A stretch of DNA of 64,000 nucleotides from Craspedostauros australis (GCA_026770025.1 JAMXDE010000005.1:3100001-3164000); one strand, 5' to 3'; numbered from the stretch's first letter, positions 23,223 through 34,541 are shown. The notes: generated by a model not told the origin, from the letters alone. Program-made: numbers and translations.

Positions 23223-24544
23223 GGATCCCGCTGTTCCTCAGCCGTTCAGAATGATGTCTGCGATGATCTCTTGATGACTTCTCTTGTTCCAGGATCGCTC
23301 AGCTCAGTTCTCTTGATTGTGCTGATTGTTGCGCGGAATGATGATGATGCTGCTGCTTGAGTTGCTTCGATGGATTGCTCCTTCCTCCCTGGGGTGCACT
23401 GGATCGTACTACTACGAGTATTGGTGTTGGTGGCTGTCGGGCAATGGAGGCTTCCTCCTCAATGCTTGCTTCCTCTCTTACGTTGTTGTTTGCAATTGCG
23501 CTCTTTCTCTCATCTCGCCTTTGAGCTTGTTGTCATTCGTGATGGCGACATCACCCAAGACAGATGCCATGTTCGCCACGCAAACCTCCCACCACACAAC
23601 GAAGCGGTTCAAAAATACGAAAAGACCTCACCATCGCCAGCGCAGAAAACATCAGAACGTCAAACGAGAACAGACATGGCGACAGCTGACGGTTTGCAGA
23701 ACAAATACAGAAGGCCCAGCCATCATCGTGGTGTCAAAACCATTCATGAAACAGCCTCCGTGTCGCAGTGTGCGCGCCGGTCGTGCCTTCTCCAAAAGGA
23801 ATGATATAGTCCCTATTGTTTCTCGTAGTGGGAATCGACGAGTCCCGTTTCGAATGCTCGTTACCTTTTTACTTGGAAGACGGATTGACGGACAGACTTG
23901 CAGGATGCAACAACAGTTTCGAGAGTCGGCTTTGCGGTTGTCGGCAATGAGACCCAGCCAACGACGAAAAGGACATCTGCCGTTCTCGAGGTGTGTGTGG
24001 AGCAAGATGGGACGATGTGGGAACGATGCTTGCGGCGACGATGACGATGGAGATGACATGCGGAGCATGCGTGCGGAGAGTGGTGCTTGCTGCGGGATGA
24101 ATGACGAAAACGCGGTGTCAATCGGCCGGGTGGAACGGAAGTTGGGTGGATCATGGTGTGGCGGTCGTTCAAGACGACGGTCGTTGTCATGGCGTGGCAT
24201 CAACGCTGATGCAAACGGATGCGACGATGTTGGTGGCCATGAAGGAGGGATGCGGCTGCGATTCGGTCCACGCAATCTTTCCCGCGGATCACCGGCCATT
24301 TGGTATGCAGAACGGAATGAACCAAAGAAAGAAGCCAAGGCATCACCGTACCATGCCACCCACCAAACGCAGCAACAGCCATCACAACCATGATGTTGAA
24401 CACAATCAGATGAACTCATCGCGACAGCCCCCGTTTTGCCTTCAACCTTGCCCTTTCTGCTCCGTCTCCCCACTCCAACACCACTTCAGACATTGACATC
24501 AACAACGTTGAAATACAAACACAGAACCACCAACATATCACAAA
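23223..24544. other. Region upstream of RPL35 with long overlapping open frames
   Basis: A 355-codon plus-strand frame (23326-24393) and a 273-codon minus-strand frame (23652-24473) overlap. Both are rich in Arg, Cys and His and contain no known domain, so neither is called as a gene. The word TACGAGTATTGG lies at 23413. The last 60 bases are the leader of RPL35. Confidence 0.4.
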
Positions 24545-24910
24545 ATGGTCAAGGCACACGAATTGAGAGATCTGTCCAAGGAGGACCTGCTCAAGAAGCT
24601 CTCTGAGCTGCGACAGGAATTGGCTGGTCTGCGTGTCGCGCAGGTCACCGATGGTGCCGCCAGCAAGATCGCCAAGATCAAGTCGGTCCGAAAATCCATC
24701 GCCCGCGTCCTCACCGTCCACAACCAGCAGCAGAAGATCGGACTCCGCAAGGCCACAGCCAACGACAAGTACGTGCCAAAGGATCTGCGAATCAAGAAGA
24801 CCAGAGCCATGCGCCGCGCCCTCACCGATGCCCAGAGAAGCGTCAAGACGGAGAAGCAGCAGAAGAAGGAGAAGGCCAACCCACCCATCAAGTTCGCTGT
24901 CAAGGCATAA
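24545..24910 (+). CDS. RPL35: 60S ribosomal protein L35 (uL29)
   Basis: A structural protein of the large ribosomal subunit near the exit tunnel. It is intron-free in its coding region and encodes 121 residues, the normal eukaryotic length of about 123. The sequence opens with [19 protein letters not shown], followed by the uL29 helix-loop-helix with [14 protein letters not shown], then [15 protein letters not shown] and a basic tail ending PPIKFAVKA. The codons are biased to C/G in third position, as expected of a highly expressed gene. Confidence 0.98.
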   Translation: MVKAHELRDLSKEDLLKKLSELRQELAGLRVAQVTDGAASKIAKIKSVRKSIARVLTVHNQQQKIGLRKATANDKYVPKDLRIKKTRAMRRALTDAQRSVKTEKQQKKEKANPPIKFAVKA

Positions 24911-26327
24911 GACTAAAAGCGGATAACCAGCAAACTCAACCCCAACAATTCCAGCTTCAACTATTGTCATGAGTTTACCCCAGTCGGACCCTCTACAACA
25001 ACCAACAGAAGCAGTAGTAGTGGTGGTACTGGCACATGGTCTTGCAATTCGACTGCTCTTCGAGACACGCCTTGGAGTGCAATCAAATATTATACAAGGA
25101 GTACGCTGTAGAGCTGATGCTATCATCATGGCGCTGTTGTGTCATCTCAAATTGTACTCGCTGAGTATGGTAGAGCGCAACAGAGGCTGCAGTTTGTTGC
25201 TTGTGCACACGACAATGGAAACCAGACGAAGAAAAGATGGAAGGAATGCCATACTCCACTCTATTCCCACATCTACTATATGTGCAGCGTTGTGTGTGCC
25301 CTTGCTGCATGATGAGATCGCGCTCTCCACTGCTGTGGGATGGCACGACGCAGCAACTCCACGGCTGTTTGTCGGCGACATCTCTGAGAGCTTGCGGATC
25401 AGCGGCACGAGGGTTCATAACGTCTCTCGCAGCTGCAGCAATACCAAGCGTGGGCGTCCTCAATCATCGCCTTTTGGATCCATCATCGACGATGCCATCG
25501 CCAGTCCGCTCAATCAGGAGTTGCACAACATGTTGCTGCTGTTGCTCGATTTCGACCGATCAGTGGAAACTGACGGGACTGTTTCGCACTTGGACCTGGT
25601 GAGTCCGGAAGATCTGCCTCTGAAGTGCGAGCGTTGATGGTGCTCAGCTCATCCACCATGCCTGCGCACGTGAGGCGGGGAATTGCGAATGGCAGTGTCT
25701 TTCCCACATTCTGTCCTCGTGGCTTCCAGGATGTCTTGTCCTGCCAGCCCAAGCAGAATGCCAGCACTCTGATGAGGTGACAATCACCATACTATACACG
25801 CAGAAGCGGAGATAGATGCGACGAGTACTACCACATGACGTCGTTCTTGAACTCTTTGCCTCCACACTTGATGGTATTATGTATCAGTCCCGTTGTTGGC
25901 ACGGCGACCATTCAAGTCATCCGATCATCAATCATGCTTCAACGATGCGCACCAGATGAGACTGGAGGCGACACGCTGGTGTGGTCATGTGATGATGATG
26001 GTTGATGCATCATCGCCGTGGCCTCAATGAAGCCGGCGTGGAGGCTGCGTTGCGCTGATTCGGGTGTGGCGCAAGATGAGCGTTTGTCTCTGATTCGCCG
26101 AAAAGCGAAGGACCTTGTCGCTTGGCGAACATGGACTAGTTGGACTCAATTGTTTCCGCGAAGATCAAGAGGCGAACAAACACGAAAGCACGACAAAGGA
26201 GATACCAACAATCATGGTGCCCTCACACGGTACCGCTGCGGAAGACCGCAAGGTCAAAAGGAACCAGGGCCTGGGAGAGAGAGAGAGAGACAAAGCAAGA
26301 GCAAGAGCAAGAGCATCCCCCACTCAT
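24911..26327. other. Unresolved region between RPL35 and the ankyrin duplication
   Basis: Several open frames of 60-220 codons exist on both strands. A stretch at 25440-25870 shows possible exon-like fragments on the minus strand (for example IEQQQQHVVQLLIERTG), but I could not build a consistent gene. A (GA)n tract with AGAGCA repeats lies at 26279-26315. Confidence 0.4.
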
Positions 26328-26874
26328 GTTGACTCCGACGCTTTGCGCCATTCCACGCTCGCAGGATCCTCGGTCGTCTCCACGTTCCAAGGATGTTGGT
26401 ACAATGATGACTTCCGACGCCTGCGCCCACGATCAACTTCTCCTTCTGTGGCTGGCCACGATCACGTTCAAGAGTATGTTCAAGTTCACGCTCAAGATCA
26501 CGTTCACGACCAAGTCAATGTTCAAGACTACGTTCATGCTGACGCCAAAGTTGATGGGACAATCACCGAGCGGTACCGTGGCAACAACATGAAATGAGAA
26601 ACATCGTGAAACAGCAATCAACGCAATGCCATGCACGCCGCGTGAAACAGAACAATGGACACCACCACCAACGATAATGAAGAAGACCACCAGCCTCATA
26701 AAAAGCAGACACAGATGCGAGCAAGCGACCACGATCATCCAAACAATCATTCAAATCACATGAAAAGCCCGTCGCATTGATCACATCTGAGCAACAAGCC
26801 GTTCCATCACGAAACACACCTGCTCCAGCAAGGTCTTCATCCTTCCACGCCTCCTTGCGCTCTTCGCCTCACCA

Positions 26875-28821
26875 ATGCGCAACCACAACCACCAAGTCCG
26901 GACATCACTATCCACAGTCTCACCGTCTCTCATTCCGCTCAAGTCGACTCCTGGTGATGCACCCCCGCCAACCATCACCAACCAGGATCTCCTTCGCGCC
27001 GCAGAACAGGGAGATGTGGACACCCTCACTGCGTGGAAGACGGCATTTCCACAAACCTCCATCGACGCAATCAAGGATAGCCGCGACAAGACTCCACTCC
27101 ACCTCGCATGCTCCAACAGCCAACTTGAAACGATCAAACAGTTGGTGGAGTCATGTGGAGCGGACGTCAATGCCCAATCCATGGATGGAGAGACTGCGCT
27201 ACACTATGCATGCGCACAGGGCAACCTCGATGTCGTGGAATACCTGGCGGGGTCGCATGCTGCAAATGTCAAGATCCAGGACAACTCCGGCAAGGTGGCA
27301 CTCCACAATGCATGCATCGAGGGACATGCGGCCATCGTGAAGACTCTCATCGAGTCATGTTCTGCAAGCGCTCTCATGCAAGATAAGAAGGGTGAGAATG
27401 CCCTCCATGCTGCGTGTCTTCATGGACACTTGGATGTTGTGGAGTACCTCGTTGGATCATGTGGAGTGGACATCAATGTGCAAGATGATTTCGGCAATAC
27501 TGCGATCCACAATGTGTGTCTGAAGGGTCATCTTGCTGTTTTGAAGTATGTGATGGAGACCCGTACTGTGTCCATCGACGTCCAGAACAATGACGGCGAT
27601 ACCGCGCTTCATGTTGCATACAGAAATGGGCATATGGATGTTGCAGAGTACCTGGTGAAGTCGTGCAAGGCAGATGTTCATGTTGAGAATGACGCTGGTG
27701 GCACGGCTCTTCAGTCTGCATATTCCAAAGGCCCTCTGGATGTTGTGAGATGGTTGGTGGAGTCAGGTCAGGTGGACATCAATGCCAAAGACCGGAATGG
27801 CAACACTGTCCTTCACTACGCAAGTGCTGGAGGTCATCTGGATGTGGTGGAGTATTTGGTGGACTTAGACGACCTGATGGTGGATGGCAACGCCAAGAAC
27901 AACTATGGCAACACTGTCCTTCACTACGCAAGTGCTGGAGATCATCTGGATGTGGTGGAGTATTTGTCGAAGTCAGACGACCTGACGGTGGATGGCAACG
28001 CCAAGAACAACGATGGCAACACTGTCCTTCACTGCGCAAGTGCTGGAGGTCATCTGGATGTGGTGGAGTACTTGTTGAAGTCAGACGACCTGATGGTGGA
28101 TAGCAACGCCGAGAACAACAATGGCAACACTGCCCTTCACTGCGCAAGTGCTGGGGGTCATTTGGATGTGGTGAAGCATTTGGTGGACTCAGGCGACCTG
28201 ATGGTGGATGGCAATACCAAGACTAAGGCTGGCAACACTGCACTCCATCTTGCAACCGCGCATGGGCATCTGGATGTTGTGAAGTGGCTGGTTGAATCCG
28301 TCAAGGCCAATATCAACGCTGAGAACGACAAACACGAGACTCCACTCTTCAAGGCATATCGCAACAGCCACTTCGATACTGTCAAGTATCTTATCGCAGC
28401 ACCCGATGTTGATTTGAACGTCACAGACCAGGAAGGCGACACCATCCTCCATCGTGCAAGCGCTGAAGGCAATCTCGACGTTGCGAAGTTGTGGGTCGAA
28501 CAAGGCAAGGCAGATGTCAACATCAAAACCAACAATCATGGCAGCACTGCACTGCACTGTGCGTGCTTCAAAGGTAGATTGGAGGTCGTGAAGTATTTGG
28601 TAGAATGTTGCAATGCAGAAATCGACATCCAAAACAGGGATGGCAGAACTCCACTTTGGCGGGCAAGTTGGAGAGGTAAATTGGAGGTGGTCAAGTACTT
28701 GGTGGAATCGTGCAACGCAGACATCAGCATCAAGGATCACAGTGGCGACACTGCCCTGGATATTGCGAAAGCAATTGGCCACACTGATATTGTCGACTGC
28801 TTGACCCCTCTTGCAAGATGA
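26875..28821 (+). CDS. Ankyrin-repeat protein, 17 repeats (copy A)
   Basis: A probable protein-binding scaffold of 648 residues with no other domain. A short N-terminal region (residues 1-65, Ser/Pro-rich, then LLRAAEQGDVDTLTAWK) is followed by 17 consecutive ankyrin repeats with the usual TALHxAxxxGHLDVVEYLV core, ending TPLAR. No membrane segment or signal peptide is seen. Repeats 8-11 are 36-residue units, longer than the 34-residue units around them and very similar to each other. The paralogue at 60473-62200 starts at the matching ATG, which supports the start. The reading frame is intact. Binding partner unknown. Confidence 0.9.
   Translation: MRNHNHQVRTSLSTVSPSLIPLKSTPGDAPPPTITNQDLLRAAEQGDVDTLTAWKTAFPQTSIDAIKDSRDKTPLHLACSNSQLETIKQLVESCGADVNAQSMDGETALHYACAQGNLDVVEYLAGSHAANVKIQDNSGKVALHNACIEGHAAIVKTLIESCSASALMQDKKGENALHAACLHGHLDVVEYLVGSCGVDINVQDDFGNTAIHNVCLKGHLAVLKYVMETRTVSIDVQNNDGDTALHVAYRNGHMDVAEYLVKSCKADVHVENDAGGTALQSAYSKGPLDVVRWLVESGQVDINAKDRNGNTVLHYASAGGHLDVVEYLVDLDDLMVDGNAKNNYGNTVLHYASAGDHLDVVEYLSKSDDLTVDGNAKNNDGNTVLHCASAGGHLDVVEYLLKSDDLMVDSNAENNNGNTALHCASAGGHLDVVKHLVDSGDLMVDGNTKTKAGNTALHLATAHGHLDVVKWLVESVKANINAENDKHETPLFKAYRNSHFDTVKYLIAAPDVDLNVTDQEGDTILHRASAEGNLDVAKLWVEQGKADVNIKTNNHGSTALHCACFKGRLEVVKYLVECCNAEIDIQNRDGRTPLWRASWRGKLEVVKYLVESCNADISIKDHSGDTALDIAKAIGHTDIVDCLTPLAR
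27791..28222 (+). repeat. Tandem 108-bp coding repeats within the ankyrin gene
   Basis: Four near-identical 108-bp units encode ankyrin repeats 8-11 (GNTVLHYASAGGHLDVVEYL and variants). The paralogue at 60473 has only two such units, so units have been gained or lost since duplication. Confidence 0.88.
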
Positions 28822-28933
28822 GAGCATCGCTGTAAATTGGACAAGAACCAACCAACCACCCATCAAAGTAGTCTCGCTTGGCAGCTGTCAAGTGCTTCAC
28901 ATCCATCGTTGACATAAATCAGTCGTCACTATT

Positions 28934-29679
28934 TGTTGGAAATCCGGGGTTATAGTTAGTACTAAATTCTAATCTGCTGTTAGAAACTGTACCGTTTTAG
29001 AACTGTGAGCACAATCTCACTTTCTCTTCCGATTTCGTCTGCATGGCAGGCATCTGTCGCGGTGGCGACACGGGGCATCCTGTTGTCTCTTAGGTGCTTC
29101 TCTCTTCATTCATCATGCTCTGTTCTTGCTTCCTTGTCTCTGCATCGTTGTAGCTGTCTACGCTTGCATGGTACGGATCTGCAGTCTTGAGCTCTTGCCT
29201 ATCTCATGTTTCCGTCATTGATCTCATGACACCATCATCTCATGGTCGATGTCACTTTTGGTGATGTTCCAAACCTGCAGTTGTTCTGATCCTTTCTGAT
29301 GTTCCAAACCTGCGGATGTTCTTGTCCGCAGGAGGGGCGCGTGCTGTCCTCTGAAGAAGGTGCGTCACCTGCTCATGGACTTACCGTTCTGATCGACGTC
29401 GTCGTCTGCATGGTTGCCATGGTTGGCTTGGTATCGGGACTTCCTGATCTGCCATGGGTGTCGTCCTTGCGTTACTGGAGGACAGGCTATCTTCCTCATG
29501 GTAGTACAGGTATCAATCGCGTCCGTACCCTTAGTCATAGTCATATTGACCTGGCATATAAAGGTGTGACATATAGTCTCAGAACATGTGACGAATAATA
29601 TTCAAAGCTGTGACGAACAATGTTGGGAGGTGCGGCAATCACGGATATTCCGACAAAGTCGTACCCTCAATTCCTAACA
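28934..29679. mobile_element. Solo LTR of a Copia-type element, flanked by a 6-bp target duplication
   Basis: The 746-bp sequence begins TGTTGGAAATCCGGGGTTA and ends CCTAACA, the same kind of ends as the LTRs of element 1. ACTATT flanks both sides (28928-28933 and 29680-29685). The equivalent site in copy B (62318-62323) has a single ACTATT and no insert, so the boundaries are confirmed by an empty site. There is no internal coding region, as expected after recombination between two LTRs. Confidence 0.93.
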
Positions 29680-29714
29680 ACTATTCTATTGTTCAGTGGA
29701 CTACAATTATTGCA

Positions 29715-31406
29715 CTATGCGAGGGTGGTATTCTGTTCTGTGCTCAACGTCGCTTCATGTTGCAAGGCCATGGTACCTCGGTCCAGCCCATGCGTTGTGA
29801 TGTGTTGCGATAGGCTGCGTTGTGTTGCGGTGTGTAGTGCTGTGGCAGGTATATGTATGGCATGCGACTGCGCTTTGCCTCTCATGGAGGCAAGCGGCAC
29901 CATGGTCTGGGATTCACAATGCTTCTCAAAGATATCTTTGAGGGCGTCATGCATGTGTGGGTGTGTTGTTGTGTTGATGTAGTCATGTGGCGCACTGTGG
30001 TTGCGCCTGAATATCATGTGTAATATCGTACGTTGGCATGATTCCTTCTGCACATGCATCTCCTCGTCACTCTCGGCGGCACTGTCGTTCTCCTCCTCCT
30101 GGTTCAGCTTGTTCATGGCGACAGTCTCCATGCGAAGGGCAGATTCGAAGACAGCGGCATCATCCTCATTGCTGCAGGCGTTGCCCCCCTCACGCAGAGT
30201 CTTCATGTTCGACAGCTTGCGCTGGCGACCGGAAGAGAAGGTCTCTGGGGCTCGAGGTACTCGCAAAGACGGCGGTGGTTCCAAGGTGCAGGTTGTGGTT
30301 GCTCTGATGGTCTGGCTTCATGCTGGCGGCACGCTCCTCTGGAGTGCCAATGTACACCTCATCGAGCTGAAAGCCAGAGACGACCTTGTGGACGGAAATG
30401 AGAACCCAGGATCCGGAGCAGATACCGGTGGCTTCCAACAACAGACAGAACTGAAAGAAGATGTAGACGATTGGGTTGGAAAGGAAGGCGATCGGGAAGG
30501 CGGATGCGACCAGCTGCCATGTGATGGAGGCGATGATGGTGGTGATGAGAGCTCCGAGAATTCCTGTGTTGAAGAATTCCTGGGTGCTGTCGGAGACTCC
30601 GAAGATGTTCTCGCCAGTTCCGACCTCGAAATCAAGGAGTGGTGACACGGGCGATGATGAAGAAGCACGTGGTGACGCAGATCTGACGTCCGATCATGAA
30701 TCCTGGAAGGTTGCGTCCGTCACCGCGGAACAGAAGTGCGCAGGTCTTGCGGGCCATTGGGTGGTCTCCACGATCCTCCTTTGGAAGCTTGGCGATGGCG
30801 AAGAGGGCAATCTGCATATCCTCCAGCATACCCTTGAGCATACCGACGATGGACATGAAGAGGAAGAAGAGGATGCCGGCGACTCCGTTTGTCACTCCAG
30901 CCCACATGGTGGTCTTTCCATCGAAGAGGGCGACCAGGGTGACGGCCATGGCGCAGCACAGGATGGCGAGGGATGGCGAGGGAGATGAGGATGCAGGTGC
31001 AGCAGAAGAGGTTCTGGGCACCGTCGCGTGGTGGTTCCTTCCACTCGATGTCCTTGCCTGAGGCCCAGACGAAGAACAACTGGACGAGGTAGCACGAGTG
31101 AAGAAGTTCAGAGAACTCGATGGCGAGGGCGACATAGACAGCAAAGAAGTTGTTGATGTAGTGAAGCATGCGGAGGGAGGCGTTGACTTGGGAGTTGAGC
31201 TGTCTGGCCATGGCGGTCATGAGGATCATGGCGGCTCCGGATCCGAGGAAGATCTGGATGATGATGTGTGGGAGTCCGAAGACCTCGGCATCGGCGAGCG
31301 GGGCACCGCTCTGGTTGATGGTGAAGATCATGAGGAGGACCATGAGGAGGACCATGAGGAGGACCATGAGGAAGACCATGAGGAAGACCATGAGCTGACG
31401 CCCCAT
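29715..31406 (-). pseudogene. Multi-pass membrane protein gene, copy A, broken by frameshifts
   Basis: The coding potential lies in four segments in shifting frames: from 31406, from about 30960, from about 30645 and from about 30290. Several hydrophobic helices are visible (AAMILMTAMARQL, FFAVYVALAIEF, GVAGILFFLFMSIVGML, GRQICVTTCFFIIARV, LGALITTIIASITWQLV, YIFFQFCLLLEATGICSGSW), followed by a charged, acidic C-terminal tail. The first shift coincides with an exact tandem 10-bp duplication at 30961-30980 that copy B lacks. The second and third shifts occur at the same places in copy B. The N-terminus carries MVLL repeats encoded by a 12-bp minisatellite (about 31325-31400). I do not recognise the family. 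It is a pseudogene unless the shared shifts are very short introns. Confidence 0.7.
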
Positions 31407-32999
31407 GAGGTAGCGGTGGACTGGTGGGAGACCGACGAGGGCACCCTGTCCTTGTTGGTGTCAACATCAGCTCATCGTGTTGGATTCCGGAGTCGATCAA
31501 TGCCTGAATGTCTGAATGGATGAAACGGCGATCATGAGGACTCCATTGTTTGCCTCGATCGGTTGTTCTTCATCACCTCGTTGATGGAAGAAGGTGGTGC
31601 CTGCCAGCACTTCGGTACGGACAGCGGCGCGACGATCATGATCGGTGCTGATGTTGGTTGTTGTGCAGATTTGAGAGCTGTTGTGTTGGATGGTGTTGCG
31701 ATGGGATGTGCTCTCGTTGCTTCACCCTCACTTGATAGAGGAGGACAGCACCGCGGTTGGTGGATGTGGATCCTTCTCTTCGTCCAACTCACACACTCCA
31801 ACACCACTTTTTCTGTGAGAACATCACCAACGAGAATCTCCGACTAGTATGACTATGACCGTCGCAGTTGATGAATGATCTTTCTGGCGCCAAAAGAAAC
31901 ACAAAGAACGTGATGGATCACATTGTTTGACACAGTTGATTCCAACTATTCGTTCTGCGTTTTCATTGGTCCAACTTGTGTTCTCTCTTGTCTCACTTCA
32001 TCACAGTTTCGTTTGTCGAGATGTGCCCAGTCCCACCAAATGTGTGTATCACGATCATCTTTAGCTTCTTTCGTGGGAACTCCGAATCCAACTCTCGCCG
32101 AAAAAAGAGATCTTTGAGAATCAATCCACACAACGAGAACAACAACAAGAACGACACCAAGGAGAGGTCAAGTGATGGAGGGAACACCAAGATGGACGAT
32201 GATCACAATCACAATCACAATCATTGCGAACCATGAGGTATCCCACGAGAAGCTCAGTCGGCGGCATGCTTCGTTGAGTACCGAAGTTGAGTGGTGCGCG
32301 ATGGGTTGGACGATCGTGTTCCCAACAACTTTGGCCAGCGAGCCACCCACGCTTCTGATGATGATGATGGAGGGATGAGGATGACTCCCACTTCCAATTG
32401 CCAATACTCCATCACTCATGTTGTGCCGATGCATCGGTCGTGGTTGAAGAACAGTGAGCACTCCACATGACCCATAACCCATGACAACGAAGAAGGAGGA
32501 GCGACAGCCTCCACACTCACATCTCTCACATCCTTCATAACAGCACGTCTGCGACTCAATGCACACTCACAGTTATCAGATGCTTCATCATCATCATCAC
32601 TGCTGCTGCTGCTGCTGCTGCTGACGATCGCATCCCACCCTTGCGACCAACGATGCCATCACCGTGCTTCAATTTTCCAAAACAAGATGCATTCCGTGGG
32701 ACCTCCTGTGAGAAACCTATTATACTCCTTCCTACTCGTACGAGCACAGCCATGAATGCGCACAGTGGTGGCTATCGCGATACACTCCAACATCATTGCA
32801 TCATTGCAGTATTGCACCATGAGGCCTGCAACAGGCAACAGGCAACAGACACCGAGAAGAAGTGCTGCAATCTCCACTCTCTCTCCAACCTCTCATGAAA
32901 CTGAATCAGCCACAAACTGACACATCCAGCAACTAAAGCAGCCACTATAACACCCACCTACAACACCAACCTAAGCAGCAACCTAAGCAACACCCAAAC
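31407..32999. other. Intergenic region
   Basis: Upstream of the membrane gene and upstream of the split secreted-protein gene. No open frame has a recognisable domain. Contains a (CTG)8 tract at 32600-32623 and TACTCGTACGAG at 32733-32744. Confidence 0.45.
32600..32623 (+). repeat. CTG trinucleotide repeat
   Basis: Eight consecutive CTG units follow an ATC run, in non-coding DNA. Confidence 0.9.
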
Positions 33000-33539
33000 A
33001 TGAAGCTCATCGCCACCACCACCCTCATCTCCATGATGGCATCGGCCTTCACTCCATTCGCTGACGCTGCTGGATACACCTGCGGTGTCCATGCCCACTT
33101 CGGTATCGACAGCGAAGTCGATCATGCCCACAAGCCAACCATCGAGGAGATCCAACTTCTCTCGTCGCATGTTCATGAAGACCTTCCATGATGTGCACCC
33201 AGACCTCTCCTTTGACAAGGTCGATCTCATGGACATCTTCGAAGAGAAGCGTCTGGTCGCCTCCATGAAGAAGGATGACGCCGCCGGCCTTCATGGAGCG
33301 TCCGCTGGTGTCACAACTGCCAACACAGTCAACACAGTCGGCGCTGTCGATGGTGAAGGCATGAACCGCCTCACTTGGCCTCATCAGCCCATCTTGTGGG
33401 ACTACAGCTTCGTGGCTGACATCATTTGTCCCTACTGCTTCTTCGATGATGACGACGATGACGACTTCTACGCTGCAAGTGCATCTTCGGTCGTGAAGTC
33501 GCTGGTGCATGGTGGCAACGCAAAGAAGGCCAACATCAA
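33000..33539 (+). pseudogene. Secreted-protein gene, 5' part, interrupted by a 17-kb retrotransposon
   Basis: The start at 33000 gives a clear signal peptide (MKLIATTTLISMMASAF, then TPFADAAGY). After about 55 codons the frame shifts by one base near 33165. The downstream frame continues MFMKTFHDVHPDLSFDKVDL, an aspartate run (FFDDDDDDDFY) and GGNAKKANI, and is then cut by the LTR at 33540. Position 50997 resumes in that same frame. The protein would be about 260 residues, secreted, with an acidic centre and Lys-Ala-Asn repeats. I do not recognise a family. The frameshift could also be an unrecognised tiny intron. The insertion alone inactivates this copy. Confidence 0.8.
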
Positions 33540-34220
33540 TGTTGGAAATCCGGGGTTAGTGTTAGTAAGAACTATTTGGTTGTTAGATCGTACTATTCAG
33601 AACTGTGAGCTCATTCTCTTCAGCTCCTTTGCCTTTCGTTTCTCATGTAGCATCTCCTGCAGCAGCATTGCGTTAGACTGTTGTATTCATGCATCTCATC
33701 ATCATGGATCATCGCTTGCATGCATGCGATCTCATCCGCAGGCATCCTTGTCATGCATATCGTCGTGCATATCCGAAGGCATTCTTGCCATGCACCTTGT
33801 CGTGCATATCCTTATTCTACATTCCCTGTGGTACGATTCCACAGTCTTGCGTTTCGCTCTTGATCTCCTGACACCAAACTTTACGATTGGTGTCATGATT
33901 GATGTCATGGTTGATGCCCTTTCTGAGTTGTTCTAGTCCGTGGCTGACACGTGCCATGATCTCCAGATGGGGTGATCATCAAAGGGTCGGTCATCATCTT
34001 CCTTCACATGATTTAGATGTCGTGGCCTTTTCTTGGTTCACAGAGAACAGGCTTGTTTGCTTGGTAAGATTGAGGTCATTCCCGTGTGATTCGTGTCGTG
34101 GGTGGAATGGACAATATTCAATGGTGTGACGAATAATATCCAAAGGTGTGACAAATAATGTTGGGAGTTGCGGCAATCATAGGTATCTTTCCGACAGAGT
34201 CGTACCCTCGATTCCTGACA
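33540..34220 (-). repeat. 3' LTR of element 1
   Basis: 681 bp, with plus-strand ends TGTTGGAAATCC and ATTCCTGACA. The adjoining 34221-34230, read on the minus strand, is AATGGAAGGG, a fitting polypurine tract next to the 3' LTR. Confidence 0.93.
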
Positions 34221-34295
34221 CCCTTCCATTGTCGCATCGACAACACATCACTCACACTCTCACATTTTTCATAATTTCACGTCCTCTCCTCTCCG

Positions 34296-34541
34296 TCACT
34301 GATCCATTGTGGAACGCAGTTGGATGTAGTGATCCCTGTGTTTTTCGTTGATCTCCTTTTTGGTATTCTTCGTAAAGCCGTCTGCGATGTTGTCTTCAGA
34401 ACGCACAAATTTGGTTCTGGCCTCTCCATTTGTAATCAGTTCTCGAATGAAATGATGTCGGATGTCGATGTGCCGTGTCCTAGCGGATGTTGATGGGTTG
34501 GACGCGATGAAGATCGCTCCAACATTGTCAACCATCACATC
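34296..34541 (-). pseudogene. Element 1 Pol, C-terminal fragment (end of RNase H)
   Basis: Encodes MVDNVGAIFIASNPSTSART and then a HIDIRHHFIRE segment and EDNIADGFTKNTKKE, the C-terminal end of Copia RNase H. It is separated from the rest of Pol by the 780-bp solo LTR; across that insert the frame is continuous. Confidence 0.92.

Larger units (their letters stand above)
26328..31406. repeat. Segmental duplication, copy A (ankyrin gene plus membrane gene)
   Basis: From about 26328 the sequence matches 59927 onward with high identity (by eye), through the promoter region, the ankyrin gene, its 3' flank and the opposite-strand membrane gene. The match is interrupted by the solo LTR at 28934-29679 and by two extra ankyrin repeats. 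Copy B runs off the window end, so the full extent is unknown. Confidence 0.9.

Noticed and set aside
23326-24473. Two overlapping long frames (355 and 273 codons) on opposite strands
   Set aside because: They overlap each other, have a biased Arg/Cys/His composition and match no family. They are kept only as a note on the gap.
29005-29598. Small open frames near 29005-29598
   Set aside because: They are inside the solo LTR and have no counterpart in the other LTRs.
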